64,000 nt of DNA. It comes from Rhizobium sp. ACO-34A (GTDB taxonomy: Bacteria; Pseudomonadota; Alphaproteobacteria; Rhizobiales; Rhizobiaceae). The position numbers were made by a program, and so were the translations under genes. The notes under the pieces are model-generated. The model searched no databases. It saw nothing but the letters and a program-made list of their open reading frames with translations, and had not been told where the DNA came from. Shown here one piece after another: positions 18,020-26,619 of this stretch. The DNA is taken from the NCBI GenBank assembly GCA_002600635.1, contig CP021371.1:4127501-4191500 (forward strand), given 5' to 3'. How positions within the stretch are numbered: the first letter of the stretch is position 1; the number at the start of each line of letters is the position of its first letter.

Positions 18020-20491
18020 ATGACCGGCATGACGACCTATCTCGACGCTGACGAGCGGCCGCTCGAAAGCGGCTGGACCATGCTCGTCACCGAAGCGGGA
18101 CGTTATGCCACCGCGCGCGACGTGCACCGCCCGGCAGCCCGCATCCCCGCGCCGGTTCCCGGAACGGTTGCTTCCGCGCTTGTCGGAGCCGGTCTCTTCG
18201 ATCCCGAGAAGCCCCAGTCTCTGCATGACAAGGACGCCTGGTATTTCCGTTCGCTGGAAGGCGAGGAGCCGGGGCCGGCCATCCTGCGGTTCGCCGGTCT
18301 TGCGACCATCGCCGAGATCTATCTGAACGGCGAGCTCAGGCTCTCCTCCGCAAGCATGTACCAGGCGCATGACCTCGAATTTGTCCTGACCGGCAGAGAC
18401 GAAATCGCCATATGCTTCCGCGCGCTGGAAGGTGAGCTTGGCAGACGCGGCCCCCGCGCCCGCTGGCGTCCCAATCTGATGGACAATCAGGGGCTCCGGC
18501 TTGTCCGGACCACGGCGCTTGGCCGCATGCCCGGCTGGTGCCCGGAAATTCACCCTGTCGGTCCTTTCCGCCCGATCAGCCTGATCAGGACGGAAGATAG
18601 CGGCGTCAAGGATCTCTCGATCCGCAGCAACCTTGCGGAAGACGGAACGGGAAGCCTCTCGGTTTCGCTGACCCTGCCGGAAGACGCCAGAGACATTCGC
18701 CTCGGCTGCGATGGCCGGGAAGCGGCATTCACCCCCAGCGCTGTCGGGCGCTGGCAAGCCAAGCTTTCCCTGCCCGACGTGCAGCCCTGGTGGCCTCGCA
18801 CCCACGGCGAACCGAAGCTGCATGACATAACCCTCGACATCGACGGCAAACGCCATTCGCTCGGCCTCACCGGCTTCAGGCGGATCGAGATCGACCGTGG
18901 AACCGACGGACAGGATTTCGCTCTTTTCGTCAACGGCACGCGTATCTTCTGCCGGGGCGCCGTCTGGACCAATGCCGATATCCTGCGTCTGCCCGGCGCG
19001 GCGGAGGACTACGCTCCCTGGCTTGCGAAGGCGGCCGAGGCAAACATGAACATGATCCGCATCGGCGGTACCATGAGCTATGAGAGCCCCGATTTCTTCC
19101 GCCTCTGCGACCGGCTCGGCATCATGGTCTGGCAGGACCTGATGTTCGCGAACTTCGACTATCCCGTTGCCGACGAAGCTTTCATCGCTTCGATCGACAC
19201 GGAAATCCGGCAATTGCTGTCGGCAACACAGGCGTCGCCATCGCTTGCCATCGTCTGCGGCGGCAGCGAGGTCTACCAGCAGGCCGCCATGCTGGGCCTG
19301 CCGGAACGGATCTGGAAAACGCCGTTCTTCACGGAGGTCCTTCCCGGCATCGTTTCCGATGCACGGCCCGATGTGCCCTATGTCGAGAACTCGCCTTCCG
19401 GCGGGGCCATGCCCTTTTCTCCGAATTCCGGTGTCACCCATTATTACGGCGTCGGCGCCTATTGCCGCCCTCTGGAGGACGCCCGGCGCGCCGGTGTGCG
19501 TTTCGCCGCCGAGAGCCTCGCCTTCGCCAATGTGCCCGAACAGGAAACACTCGACCGGCATCTCCCGGTCGCACCCGTTCACGATCCCCGCTGGAAGGCG
19601 CGGGTACCGCGCGACCGTGGGACATCCTGGGATTTCGAGGATGTCCGCGACCATTATCTCGTCGATCTCTATGGCTTCGACCCCGCCCGCCTGCGTCGCG
19701 AGGATGCCGGGCGCTATCTCGATTTCTCCCGCGCCGTCGTCGCCGAGGTCGTGACCGAGACCTATGCCGAATGGCGCAGGCCGAAATCGACCTGCAACGG
19801 CGCACTCGTCTGGACCCTGCAGGATCTACAGCCCGGTCCCGGCTGGGGCGTTATCGATTCAACCGGAAAGCCCAAGTCGGTCTGGCATGCACTGAAGCGT
19901 GCCTTCCGCCCATTGCAGGTCGCGTTGACCGATGAAGGCACCAACGGCCTTGACGTTCACCTGCTCAACGACACCGCAACAGCAAAGGAGGTCATCGTCG
20001 AAGTCGCGTGCCTTCGAGAAGGCGTACAACCCGTCGTCAGCGGCAAGCGAGAGATGGTGCTTGCGCCCCATGCCGGTGAAACGATCACCTGCACCGATCT
20101 GTTCGGCGCTTTCTTCGATACCACCTATGCCTTCCGTTTCGGCCCGCCGTCCCATGACGTGACGGTCGCTCGTCTTCTGGATGGTGAAACGGGTATCGTG
20201 CTCGCGGAAACCTTTCATTTCCCGCAGGGCCGCAAGACCGCCCTTCATCCAGCGGAACTAGCGCTCGAACTGCACGAGACCGATGAAGGCTGGATGCTGG
20301 ACCTGTCCGCGACCGCCTTCGCCCAGTCCGTCCATATTTCCTCGGAAACCCATGACGCGGAGGAAAACTGGTTCCATCTTGCGCCGGGCGCAAGCCAACG
20401 CATCCGCCTTCGCTCGACGGACGCGTCCGGGGAAGGCAAGCCGGCGGGAACCGTCTCCCACCTCGGCTCGCAACGCCGTTTCAGTTTTTGA
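18020..20491 (+). CDS. Glycoside hydrolase family 2 protein, beta-mannosidase-like
   Basis: An 823-residue protein with GH2 architecture: an N-terminal jelly-roll (DKDAWYFRSLEG, AGLATIAEIYLNGEL), an immunoglobulin-like domain, a TIM barrel from about residue 300 (MNMIRIGGTMSYESPDFFRLCDRLGIMVWQDLMFA) and C-terminal beta domains. The acid/base position reads CGGSEV (Glu417), with serine in place of the usual asparagine before it; the probable nucleophile is Glu498 in FAAESLAF. There is no signal peptide, so it seems cytosolic. Its neighbours make a surface glycan, so a role in trimming or quality control of that glycan is possible. The last 11 bases overlap the convergent hydrolase gene. ATG codons at 18020 and 18029 are both possible starts. 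Confidence 0.82.
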   Translation: MTGMTTYLDADERPLESGWTMLVTEAGRYATARDVHRPAARIPAPVPGTVASALVGAGLFDPEKPQSLHDKDAWYFRSLEGEEPGPAILRFAGLATIAEIYLNGELRLSSASMYQAHDLEFVLTGRDEIAICFRALEGELGRRGPRARWRPNLMDNQGLRLVRTTALGRMPGWCPEIHPVGPFRPISLIRTEDSGVKDLSIRSNLAEDGTGSLSVSLTLPEDARDIRLGCDGREAAFTPSAVGRWQAKLSLPDVQPWWPRTHGEPKLHDITLDIDGKRHSLGLTGFRRIEIDRGTDGQDFALFVNGTRIFCRGAVWTNADILRLPGAAEDYAPWLAKAAEANMNMIRIGGTMSYESPDFFRLCDRLGIMVWQDLMFANFDYPVADEAFIASIDTEIRQLLSATQASPSLAIVCGGSEVYQQAAMLGLPERIWKTPFFTEVLPGIVSDARPDVPYVENSPSGGAMPFSPNSGVTHYYGVGAYCRPLEDARRAGVRFAAESLAFANVPEQETLDRHLPVAPVHDPRWKARVPRDRGTSWDFEDVRDHYLVDLYGFDPARLRREDAGRYLDFSRAVVAEVVTETYAEWRRPKSTCNGALVWTLQDLQPGPGWGVIDSTGKPKSVWHALKRAFRPLQVALTDEGTNGLDVHLLNDTATAKEVIVEVACLREGVQPVVSGKREMVLAPHAGETITCTDLFGAFFDTTYAFRFGPPSHDVTVARLLDGETGIVLAETFHFPQGRKTALHPAELALELHETDEGWMLDLSATAFAQSVHISSETHDAEENWFHLAPGASQRIRLRSTDASGEGKPAGTVSHLGSQRRFSF

Positions 20492-22271
20492 GAGCCGCCA
20501 TGTCCTGTACCGCGCGAAGATAGGCTTCGCGCGCGGCAACCGGCGTGAGATTGTGATCCGCATCCGGCAGGATCGTCATCCGGACATTGGGATAACGGGA
20601 GAGCCCGCGCCCGCCCTCGCCGAAATGCTCGGCGAGATGCACAAGGCCGACATCATCTTCGCTATAGATCAGCCTGATCGCGGCATCGCGATCCTGAAGG
20701 GCCTGAAACTCGCCGACGATCTGGGAATGCAGCGAACCGCTGCCTGAAAAGCGGTTGAGAACCGGCAGCAGGAAACGCTTCAGCCGGCGCAGGAGGGCTC
20801 GAACCATATTCGTCGCAGCTCCCACGACATCGATCTCCCCCCTTAGCAGACGGTGGAACGTCTCGAGCTTCAGCATTCGGGTGCGATATTCGTGAAGCTG
20901 GCGCGGAGCCGAGTGGATGACCACATCGACATCGAGAGCCGGGTCCCACTGAAAAGCATACGGGTTGGCGATCACCGCCCCCTTGAGGCGCGGGTCGGCC
21001 ACGACGCTGCGAAATCCGAGATAGCTGCCGCTGCAACGACCGCAAATGGCGGCCGGCAGCAACTCACTCGTTTCGAGGAAATCGAGAGCGGCCGCGACAT
21101 CGTCGATCTGCGAGGGATTGTAGAGGATCTGCTCCGGGCCATTCGGCACCGGCGGACTGTCACCGACATTGGCGGCATCGAACCGCAGGGACGCGATCCC
21201 CTCGCCTGCAAGCCGCCTCGCCATCTCGACGCCGGATCGTCCCCAGCCGGCATGTCGGTCATAAGCCGTTCCGAGAATAATCGTCGTCGCCCCCTTCCGC
21301 TCACCGAGCGGCTGGCAGAGGACGCCATAGAGCCGGCCGTTATCGCCGAAGGTTACCGGCAGTTCCCGAAAATCAGGACCACGCAACTCGCTCGGCACGC
21401 CGGCCATCGATGACACGCGGTTTTCGTTTGCCGGCTGAGGATCCCGTAAACCGGAAACCCACGACACCAGCCTCTCGCCGATGCTCTCCGGCATGACCGA
21501 AATCAGAGGGTTGGAAATGAACGCATCATAGCCGGCATAATTGATCTCGAGAACATCGGCGCCGTCGCGCCGCAGCGCTTCGGCAAGTTCCCTGTCTCCC
21601 GACCGATCCGGTCGAAGCGCGACAAAGGCGCTACCCACGGCGGCACCCGATATAGCAACCTTGCGGATATCAGCCGCAATCGCCTCCGGCATACGCAGCC
21701 CGGCTATCGAGACCTGATCACGAATGCGATCCTTTTCCGGTATGCCGAGCCCTTCATCCACCATGCGGGACCAGATCTGCAATTCCCTGAGATAGGCGCG
21801 TCCCGAGGTTACGGGCGCAAGGCAGGCAATGCCTGCCACGTCATCCAGCCGTTCCAGCACCCGCAGAGCAAGCATGGAGCCAAGCCCCTGACTCACGACG
21901 GCAATGGTTTTACAGCCGGACAGGGTCCGCAACTGCCCCGCCGCTTCGACGATATCGTTTTCCCAGAGAGCGAGCCCGGCAGCCGCCCCATCGGCAGTGT
22001 CCAACGCGTCACCGGTTCCTGAATAGTCGAAGCGCAGGCTGGCGACGCCGCTCGCGGAAAGCGCATCGGCAAGCACCCGCCAGAACTTGTGAACGCAAAG
22101 CTCTTCCAGCCCCCACGGGCTGACGAACAGCACTGCGAGATCGTGGGCCGAGGCGGCTGACGGCATGAAAAGGCCGACCTTGCCGGAAAACGTGAACGGC
22201 CGCGCCGCCGACACTGCCGGGTTCAAGGCAGGTCCGGAGTTTTCCGATGGTAACTTCGACAAGGCATTCAT
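20481..22271 (-). CDS. Tandem-domain alpha/beta-hydrolase
   Basis: A 596-residue protein containing two alpha/beta-hydrolase domains. Both repeats keep the segment after beta-strand 4 (SLRFDYSGTGDALD at about 78-91, SLRFDAANVGDSPP at about 361-374). In the first, the nucleophile elbow reads SQGLGS (127-132), so glycine occupies the nucleophile place; in the second it reads GRCSG (411-415), with Cys413 as nucleophile. Such proteins occur in exopolysaccharide and exosortase loci, where they may act as acyl or peptidyl transferases. It is last in the minus-strand glycan operon, 30 bases after the flippase gene, and overlaps the end of the GH2 gene. Confidence 0.8.
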   Translation of the reverse strand: MNALSKLPSENSGPALNPAVSAARPFTFSGKVGLFMPSAASAHDLAVLFVSPWGLEELCVHKFWRVLADALSASGVASLRFDYSGTGDALDTADGAAAGLALWENDIVEAAGQLRTLSGCKTIAVVSQGLGSMLALRVLERLDDVAGIACLAPVTSGRAYLRELQIWSRMVDEGLGIPEKDRIRDQVSIAGLRMPEAIAADIRKVAISGAAVGSAFVALRPDRSGDRELAEALRRDGADVLEINYAGYDAFISNPLISVMPESIGERLVSWVSGLRDPQPANENRVSSMAGVPSELRGPDFRELPVTFGDNGRLYGVLCQPLGERKGATTIILGTAYDRHAGWGRSGVEMARRLAGEGIASLRFDAANVGDSPPVPNGPEQILYNPSQIDDVAAALDFLETSELLPAAICGRCSGSYLGFRSVVADPRLKGAVIANPYAFQWDPALDVDVVIHSAPRQLHEYRTRMLKLETFHRLLRGEIDVVGAATNMVRALLRRLKRFLLPVLNRFSGSGSLHSQIVGEFQALQDRDAAIRLIYSEDDVGLVHLAEHFGEGGRGLSRYPNVRMTILPDADHNLTPVAAREAYLRAVQDMAALKN

Positions 22272-22301
22272 GGCTCCCCCTTCACCGCGCGCAACCCCGC
22301 G

Positions 22302-23834
22302 TCAGTTACTCCCCTCGAAGACCCTTGGCTTGGCGACAAGAAAACCGAGCAGCCTGTTGACCAACGATGCCGCCGGTCCCGGCAGGCGCACCACAATGGT
22401 TTCGATCGCCGCGAGATCTTCCGCCGGAATGGCGCCGAACAGCCTGAGAGCGGCGATATAGGCAAGCGCGCCGCAGCCGATCGACAGCACGAGGCCCGCC
22501 AGCCCCGGGACGACGTGAAGCACGCCATAGGCAGCCCCTGCGCAAAGGGTCGCGGCAATCGTCACCTTGACGAGGGTCACATACATGCCGCGCAACGACC
22601 CCACGAATTCCAGCTGCCGCAGTGTCAGGATCGCCATGACCAGGAAGACCACGAAACGGATGGATGCGGCACCCTCGCCAGCGAATTCGGGCACCACCAG
22701 CAGCGCCCCGCCGACCATGATGACGGCACCGACAAAGCAGATAATGAGCCGTGCGCGCACCCGATCGAGCGACAGCAGATATTGCGAGCAGACGAGCCCG
22801 AAGACATAGATCGGCGTCACCAGCGCGAGGATGGTGAGCATCGGGCCGCTTTCCGAAAAGGCTTCGCCGAACACCGTCGTCACCAGACGCGGCGCGATGA
22901 CGGCAAGCCCGAAGCTCATCGGCAGGGTGATGTAGGACAGGCTGCGGACGACACTTTCGAAAACCTCGACCGGCAGGCGCCCATGCCCGTTGGCGTGGAT
23001 CTTCTCCGAATAATAGGGAACGAGGCTGCCGGTCAGCTGGACTGGCAATTGCAGGGCGAGGTTCGCCAGCGACAGCGCCGCCGCATAGTAACCCACCATC
23101 TCGACGCCATGGGAACCTTCGAGGAAGTAGATTTCGACACGAGTAAGAAAGATCGACTCGATGATGTACTGCACCGACAGCATGGCCGACGACGTCACCA
23201 GATAGCGCGGTGCGACGCCGCAGAGATCCGCCGGACTACGGAGCAGGCCGAGAGAATAGAAGAACTGGACGATGAAGCCGAGGATATAGCCGCAGAGCGC
23301 TCCGGGTATGCCGAAGAAGATCGCGCCAAGCAGAACACCCGCAAACTGCAATGTGCCTGCCACCACCGATATGCGGAAGAAGGCAGCAACATTCTGCTCT
23401 CCCAGCATCACGTTCTTGGTGAAGGAACCGATCGACTGCACGAACAGCAGGACGCCGGTGAAGATCAGGACGACGGGCGTATTCGTGGCCCAGTGTTCGT
23501 GTTCCGCGAGCCAGTAAATGCCGCCGTAGAGGATGGTGATGGCAATGGTCGCAAGGACGACCGGGCGAAGCAGATAAACCGCAAAACCACGCCGGGCGTC
23601 GTCACCGTACCCTTGCGCGCGAAGCTGGGGCAGCAACCGGAGAAGGGTGATGCCGGTCCCGAGTTCGGCAATCAGCGCTGCCGTGGCGGCAAGCCAGAGC
23701 GAGAAGGCGATGATGCCGTTGGCTTCCGGTCCAAGAAGACGGGCGGTGATGATGGAGCAGGCAAAACCGATCATCAGCAGGGACATGCCCGCGGCAGCAT
23801 TGAGAGCCGAGTTTGCGACGATCCGCTTTACCAT
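22302..23834 (-). CDS. Polysaccharide flippase of the MOP/Wzx superfamily
   Basis: A 510-residue integral membrane protein with about 12-14 hydrophobic segments, beginning MVKRIVANSALNAAAGMSLLMIGF. The positively charged start and the ITARLLGPEANGIIAF segment are typical of Wzx-like lipid-linked oligosaccharide flippases. GAGG lies 5 bases upstream of the ATG. It is flanked by two glycosyltransferase genes and a hydrolase gene on the same strand, which supports transport of an undecaprenyl-linked glycan across the inner membrane. A 117-base gap separates it from the upstream glycosyltransferase. Confidence 0.88.
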   Translation of the reverse strand: MVKRIVANSALNAAAGMSLLMIGFACSIITARLLGPEANGIIAFSLWLAATAALIAELGTGITLLRLLPQLRAQGYGDDARRGFAVYLLRPVVLATIAITILYGGIYWLAEHEHWATNTPVVLIFTGVLLFVQSIGSFTKNVMLGEQNVAAFFRISVVAGTLQFAGVLLGAIFFGIPGALCGYILGFIVQFFYSLGLLRSPADLCGVAPRYLVTSSAMLSVQYIIESIFLTRVEIYFLEGSHGVEMVGYYAAALSLANLALQLPVQLTGSLVPYYSEKIHANGHGRLPVEVFESVVRSLSYITLPMSFGLAVIAPRLVTTVFGEAFSESGPMLTILALVTPIYVFGLVCSQYLLSLDRVRARLIICFVGAVIMVGGALLVVPEFAGEGAASIRFVVFLVMAILTLRQLEFVGSLRGMYVTLVKVTIAATLCAGAAYGVLHVVPGLAGLVLSIGCGALAYIAALRLFGAIPAEDLAAIETIVVRLPGPAASLVNRLLGFLVAKPRVFEGSN

Positions 23835-23951
23835 TTTACCTCTAATCCAAGCCCTGCTTCATGCGGGCGCGCATATCCAGCGCTTTTATGGGGAAATCAT
23901 TGAAGAATGTTATGCTGCGCCGCCGCGCGGGCGAATGAGTTCCAAATGTGG

Positions 23952-25082
23952 TTAACCTGACCTGTCTGCCGGGAAGATCACCTGCACGGCTTCCTCCCAG
24001 GTTCTGATCCCGGATACGTCGATCCTGCTGCGGTCGTAGACCTGAGCCTTCACGAAAGCCTCCCGAATGGACGAGGCATCAGCCGGATCGTAGGCGCAGA
24101 CATGCTCCCGCCCACCTGCCGCGAATGCCGGCGCCACGATCGGCAGCCTCGAATAGCTGTACTGGATCATCTTCAGGCTCGACTGGCTGAGATAATCGGC
24201 ACCGTCGCTCAGGCGATAAGGCGCAAGACCGATATCGGCGAACTTGATGAAGGGCACGATCGCCTCGAACGGGACTTCACCATGAACGACGATGTTGTCC
24301 CGCGGTTTCGCCGGGAGCGCCTTCTTGCCGAAGAGATGAAACTTCCAGTCCGGATTGGCCGCCGAAAGCGTGTCGATCACATTGGCATCGAACAGCATGT
24401 CGCCGACGCTGACGGCATTCAGCGGCTTTGCATAGGGGCTTGCAGTTGCCTGATCGAAGACCCCCTTGCTGATGCCGTGCGGCAAATAGAGAACCGGTGC
24501 ATCGGCGGGGAAATCCGGCCGCATGGCCTCCGCCATGATGTGGACGAGGTCATAGAAACCGATACTCTCATTGAGCACCTCTTGGATCACCGGATGCACT
24601 CCGATGGTCTTCAGCCGGTCGGCCGCGTGATAGACGATCTGCGCATCCGGTGCCTTGCGGCGAATGAGGGGCGTCAGGAGTGGCGCAGGCCCGCTTTCGA
24701 TCAGCACATGGGTATAGCCCGGCAGGCGATCCCGCACGGCCTTCGGCAGCAGATCCGCATAACGCCGGAAGAAGAGCCCCGACAGCCGATTAAGGAAAGG
24801 CTTCTTCAGGTTCATCGGGTGGAAAGGCGCAAACCAGATGAATTCCTCGAACCCCGGCCCGATCTCTACCCAGCGATTGAGCAACCGGCTGCGGGCATAG
24901 GCATAGCGCCCGTCCTTCAGGAACCTGCTGATCGGGCTGAGCCGGCAGGTGAGGAAATCGACGTGGTCGCCCTGCGCCCGCAAGGCATCGGCCATGAAGT
25001 GCAGGTCGACCTTGCGCGGCGCGGCAGCGAAATGCTGGCCGGTGACGATGAGCACACGGCGGGGCATGCGAGGCTCGGCCAT
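23952..25082 (-). CDS. GumK-like glycosyltransferase (GT70, probable glucuronosyltransferase)
   Basis: A 376-residue GT-B glycosyltransferase resembling GumK, which adds glucuronic acid to lipid-linked mannose in xanthan synthesis. Shared features are the N-terminal TGQHFAAAPRKVDLHFMADA, LIESGPAPLL, VYHAADRLKTIGVHPVI, NAVSVGDMLFDANV and, near the C-terminus, DYLSQSSLKMIQYSYSRLP. The start MAEPRMPRRVLIV at 25082 is 4 bases after the GT4 stop; an upstream in-frame Met (25184) would overlap that gene by about 100 bases. If the specificity is the same, the glycan contains glucuronic acid on mannose, but the acceptor is inferred only. Confidence 0.85.
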   Translation of the reverse strand: MAEPRMPRRVLIVTGQHFAAAPRKVDLHFMADALRAQGDHVDFLTCRLSPISRFLKDGRYAYARSRLLNRWVEIGPGFEEFIWFAPFHPMNLKKPFLNRLSGLFFRRYADLLPKAVRDRLPGYTHVLIESGPAPLLTPLIRRKAPDAQIVYHAADRLKTIGVHPVIQEVLNESIGFYDLVHIMAEAMRPDFPADAPVLYLPHGISKGVFDQATASPYAKPLNAVSVGDMLFDANVIDTLSAANPDWKFHLFGKKALPAKPRDNIVVHGEVPFEAIVPFIKFADIGLAPYRLSDGADYLSQSSLKMIQYSYSRLPIVAPAFAAGGREHVCAYDPADASSIREAFVKAQVYDRSRIDVSGIRTWEEAVQVIFPADRSG

Positions 25083-25086
25083 CGGC

Positions 25087-26274
25087 TCAGGCACTCGCCC
25101 GGACGGAACGTCCGCGAAGCGCATCCTCGTAAATTGCGGCATAACGATCCGCAACGCTCGCCCATGCATGGGTTGCAGCCGCATCGATCATGGCGTTGCG
25201 AACGGCTTCCGGATCGGACGACAGATGCTGGTAAGCCTTGCGGACAGCCGCCGCAGCCTCTTCCGGCCGAGCGAAATCGGCAAGGAAGATGCCGCCATGC
25301 CGATTGCCGAGCACATTGTAAGCATCATTGGTATGAAGGACCGGAACGAGACCGGCGCTCATCGCCTCGACGGCGACAAGGCCGAAGCCCTCATATTCCG
25401 ATGCGGAAGCGAAGAGCGACGCACGACCGATCAGCTTGCGGACCTCCGCATTCTCAAGCCCGACATGCAGCGAGACCTGCCCTTCCAGCCCGCGATGCGC
25501 GATTTCGTTGCGGATATCCGCTTCGCTATGGTCGGAAACCGAGCCGACGACATCGAGTGCCCAGCCGGGCTCGATCTTGTTCAACGCGTAGATCGTGTCG
25601 AACAGACGGTCCAGCCGCTTGTTCACGGAAAAGCGCCCGATGGTGATGATGCGACGCCTCGGCACGGATGAGGAAAGGCGGGCGAATTTCTCGTTGTCGA
25701 CGCCGTTCTCGACAAGCACGGAACGCCGGCCGGCGATCTGCGCGAACAGGTCGAGATCAGACTGGCTGCAGCAGACGACGGAGCGATAGGCGGACGCAGA
25801 AAGCCGGGTCACCGTCTTGAACCAGATATTCTTGATCGCCGCATAGTTCCTGGTGTGGAAGAAGCCGCCATGGGTCGTCGCAACCATCGGCTTGCCATGG
25901 AACGGCCGCGTCCATGCCAGAGCATCGAAGAAGAAGTCGATCGCATGCACATGTACGAGATCGGCATCGGCGATATGGCGGAACACCTGCGGGGCGACGG
26001 GATAACGGGAGCTTCCCTTCCACGGGATGCGCACCACCTCGACACCGTCGATCATGTCATGCGCCGGCAGCGTCGTGCCGGGATCGACGAAGAGACGGTC
26101 GAGAGTGACGACGCGGACACGAAAACCCCGTTTCAAAAGCAGCCGGCTGAGATTGGAAACGACATCTTCCAGCCCGCCGCGACTTGGCGGATACTGACGG
26201 ACGACCTGCACGACGAGAGGAGAGCCTGACTTGCCGAGCGGAATCGATCCGGCTGTGGAAGAGCTGAACGCCAT
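25087..26274 (-). CDS. Glycosyltransferase family 4
   Basis: A 395-residue retaining GT-B enzyme of the GT4 family. The N-terminal acceptor domain has QYPPSRGGLEDVVSNLSRLL; the C-terminal nucleotide-sugar domain shows IGRFSVNKRLDRLFD and the EX7E motif in SEYEGFGLVAVEAMSAG. It is the first gene of a minus-strand operon with the GumK-like enzyme, the flippase and the hydrolase. Given the GumK-like partner, a GumH-like mannosyltransferase role is reasonable but not proven. Confidence 0.88.
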   Translation of the reverse strand: MAFSSSTAGSIPLGKSGSPLVVQVVRQYPPSRGGLEDVVSNLSRLLLKRGFRVRVVTLDRLFVDPGTTLPAHDMIDGVEVVRIPWKGSSRYPVAPQVFRHIADADLVHVHAIDFFFDALAWTRPFHGKPMVATTHGGFFHTRNYAAIKNIWFKTVTRLSASAYRSVVCCSQSDLDLFAQIAGRRSVLVENGVDNEKFARLSSSVPRRRIITIGRFSVNKRLDRLFDTIYALNKIEPGWALDVVGSVSDHSEADIRNEIAHRGLEGQVSLHVGLENAEVRKLIGRASLFASASEYEGFGLVAVEAMSAGLVPVLHTNDAYNVLGNRHGGIFLADFARPEEAAAAVRKAYQHLSSDPEAVRNAMIDAAATHAWASVADRYAAIYEDALRGRSVRASA

Positions 26275-26396
26275 TTTTCACCTGCCTGGTTTGCGGCTCC
26301 GGAGAAGATCTGCAACTCCGGGAGAACACCTCACGATGACCTATTCTCAACGACGCCAACTCTTAACATCAGGTGTTCCCGGCCTTCTCCGCGCCA

Positions 26397-26446
26397 CTTG
26401 CTTGCGAGCAAGGTTAATACTTGCAATAGCTTGCGTTCAGGCTTGG
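26397..26446. promoter_or_regulatory. Phased CTTGC repeats in the divergent glycan promoter region
   Basis: The 345-base gap between the GT4 gene (minus) and the GumC-like gene (plus) has no gene. It holds a dyad CTTGCT-TGCG-AGCAAG (26397-26412), then CTTGC at 26420 and 26430 and CTTGG at 26442, spaced 10-12 bases so as to face one side of the helix. I infer a binding site for a regulator of both operons. Confidence 0.4.
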
Positions 26447-26619
26447 TTAAGTGTGGAGTGAAGAGGATTTATCCGAAATCGCACTCGGCCGGAGACAGGC
26501 TTGCGGCCAGATGCGATGGAACCGGACACGGGCTTGGAAACAGGATCGACGCGGAAAACGCCTGGTGAGGCGAAAGTTCGCGATACGGTCCTTCTGACGG
26601 GAGAACGGGTATCGGCATC

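Noticed and set aside
22515..23903. 462-codon open frame antisense to the flippase
   Set aside because: Very hydrophilic, Asp/Arg/His-rich mirror of a membrane protein gene.
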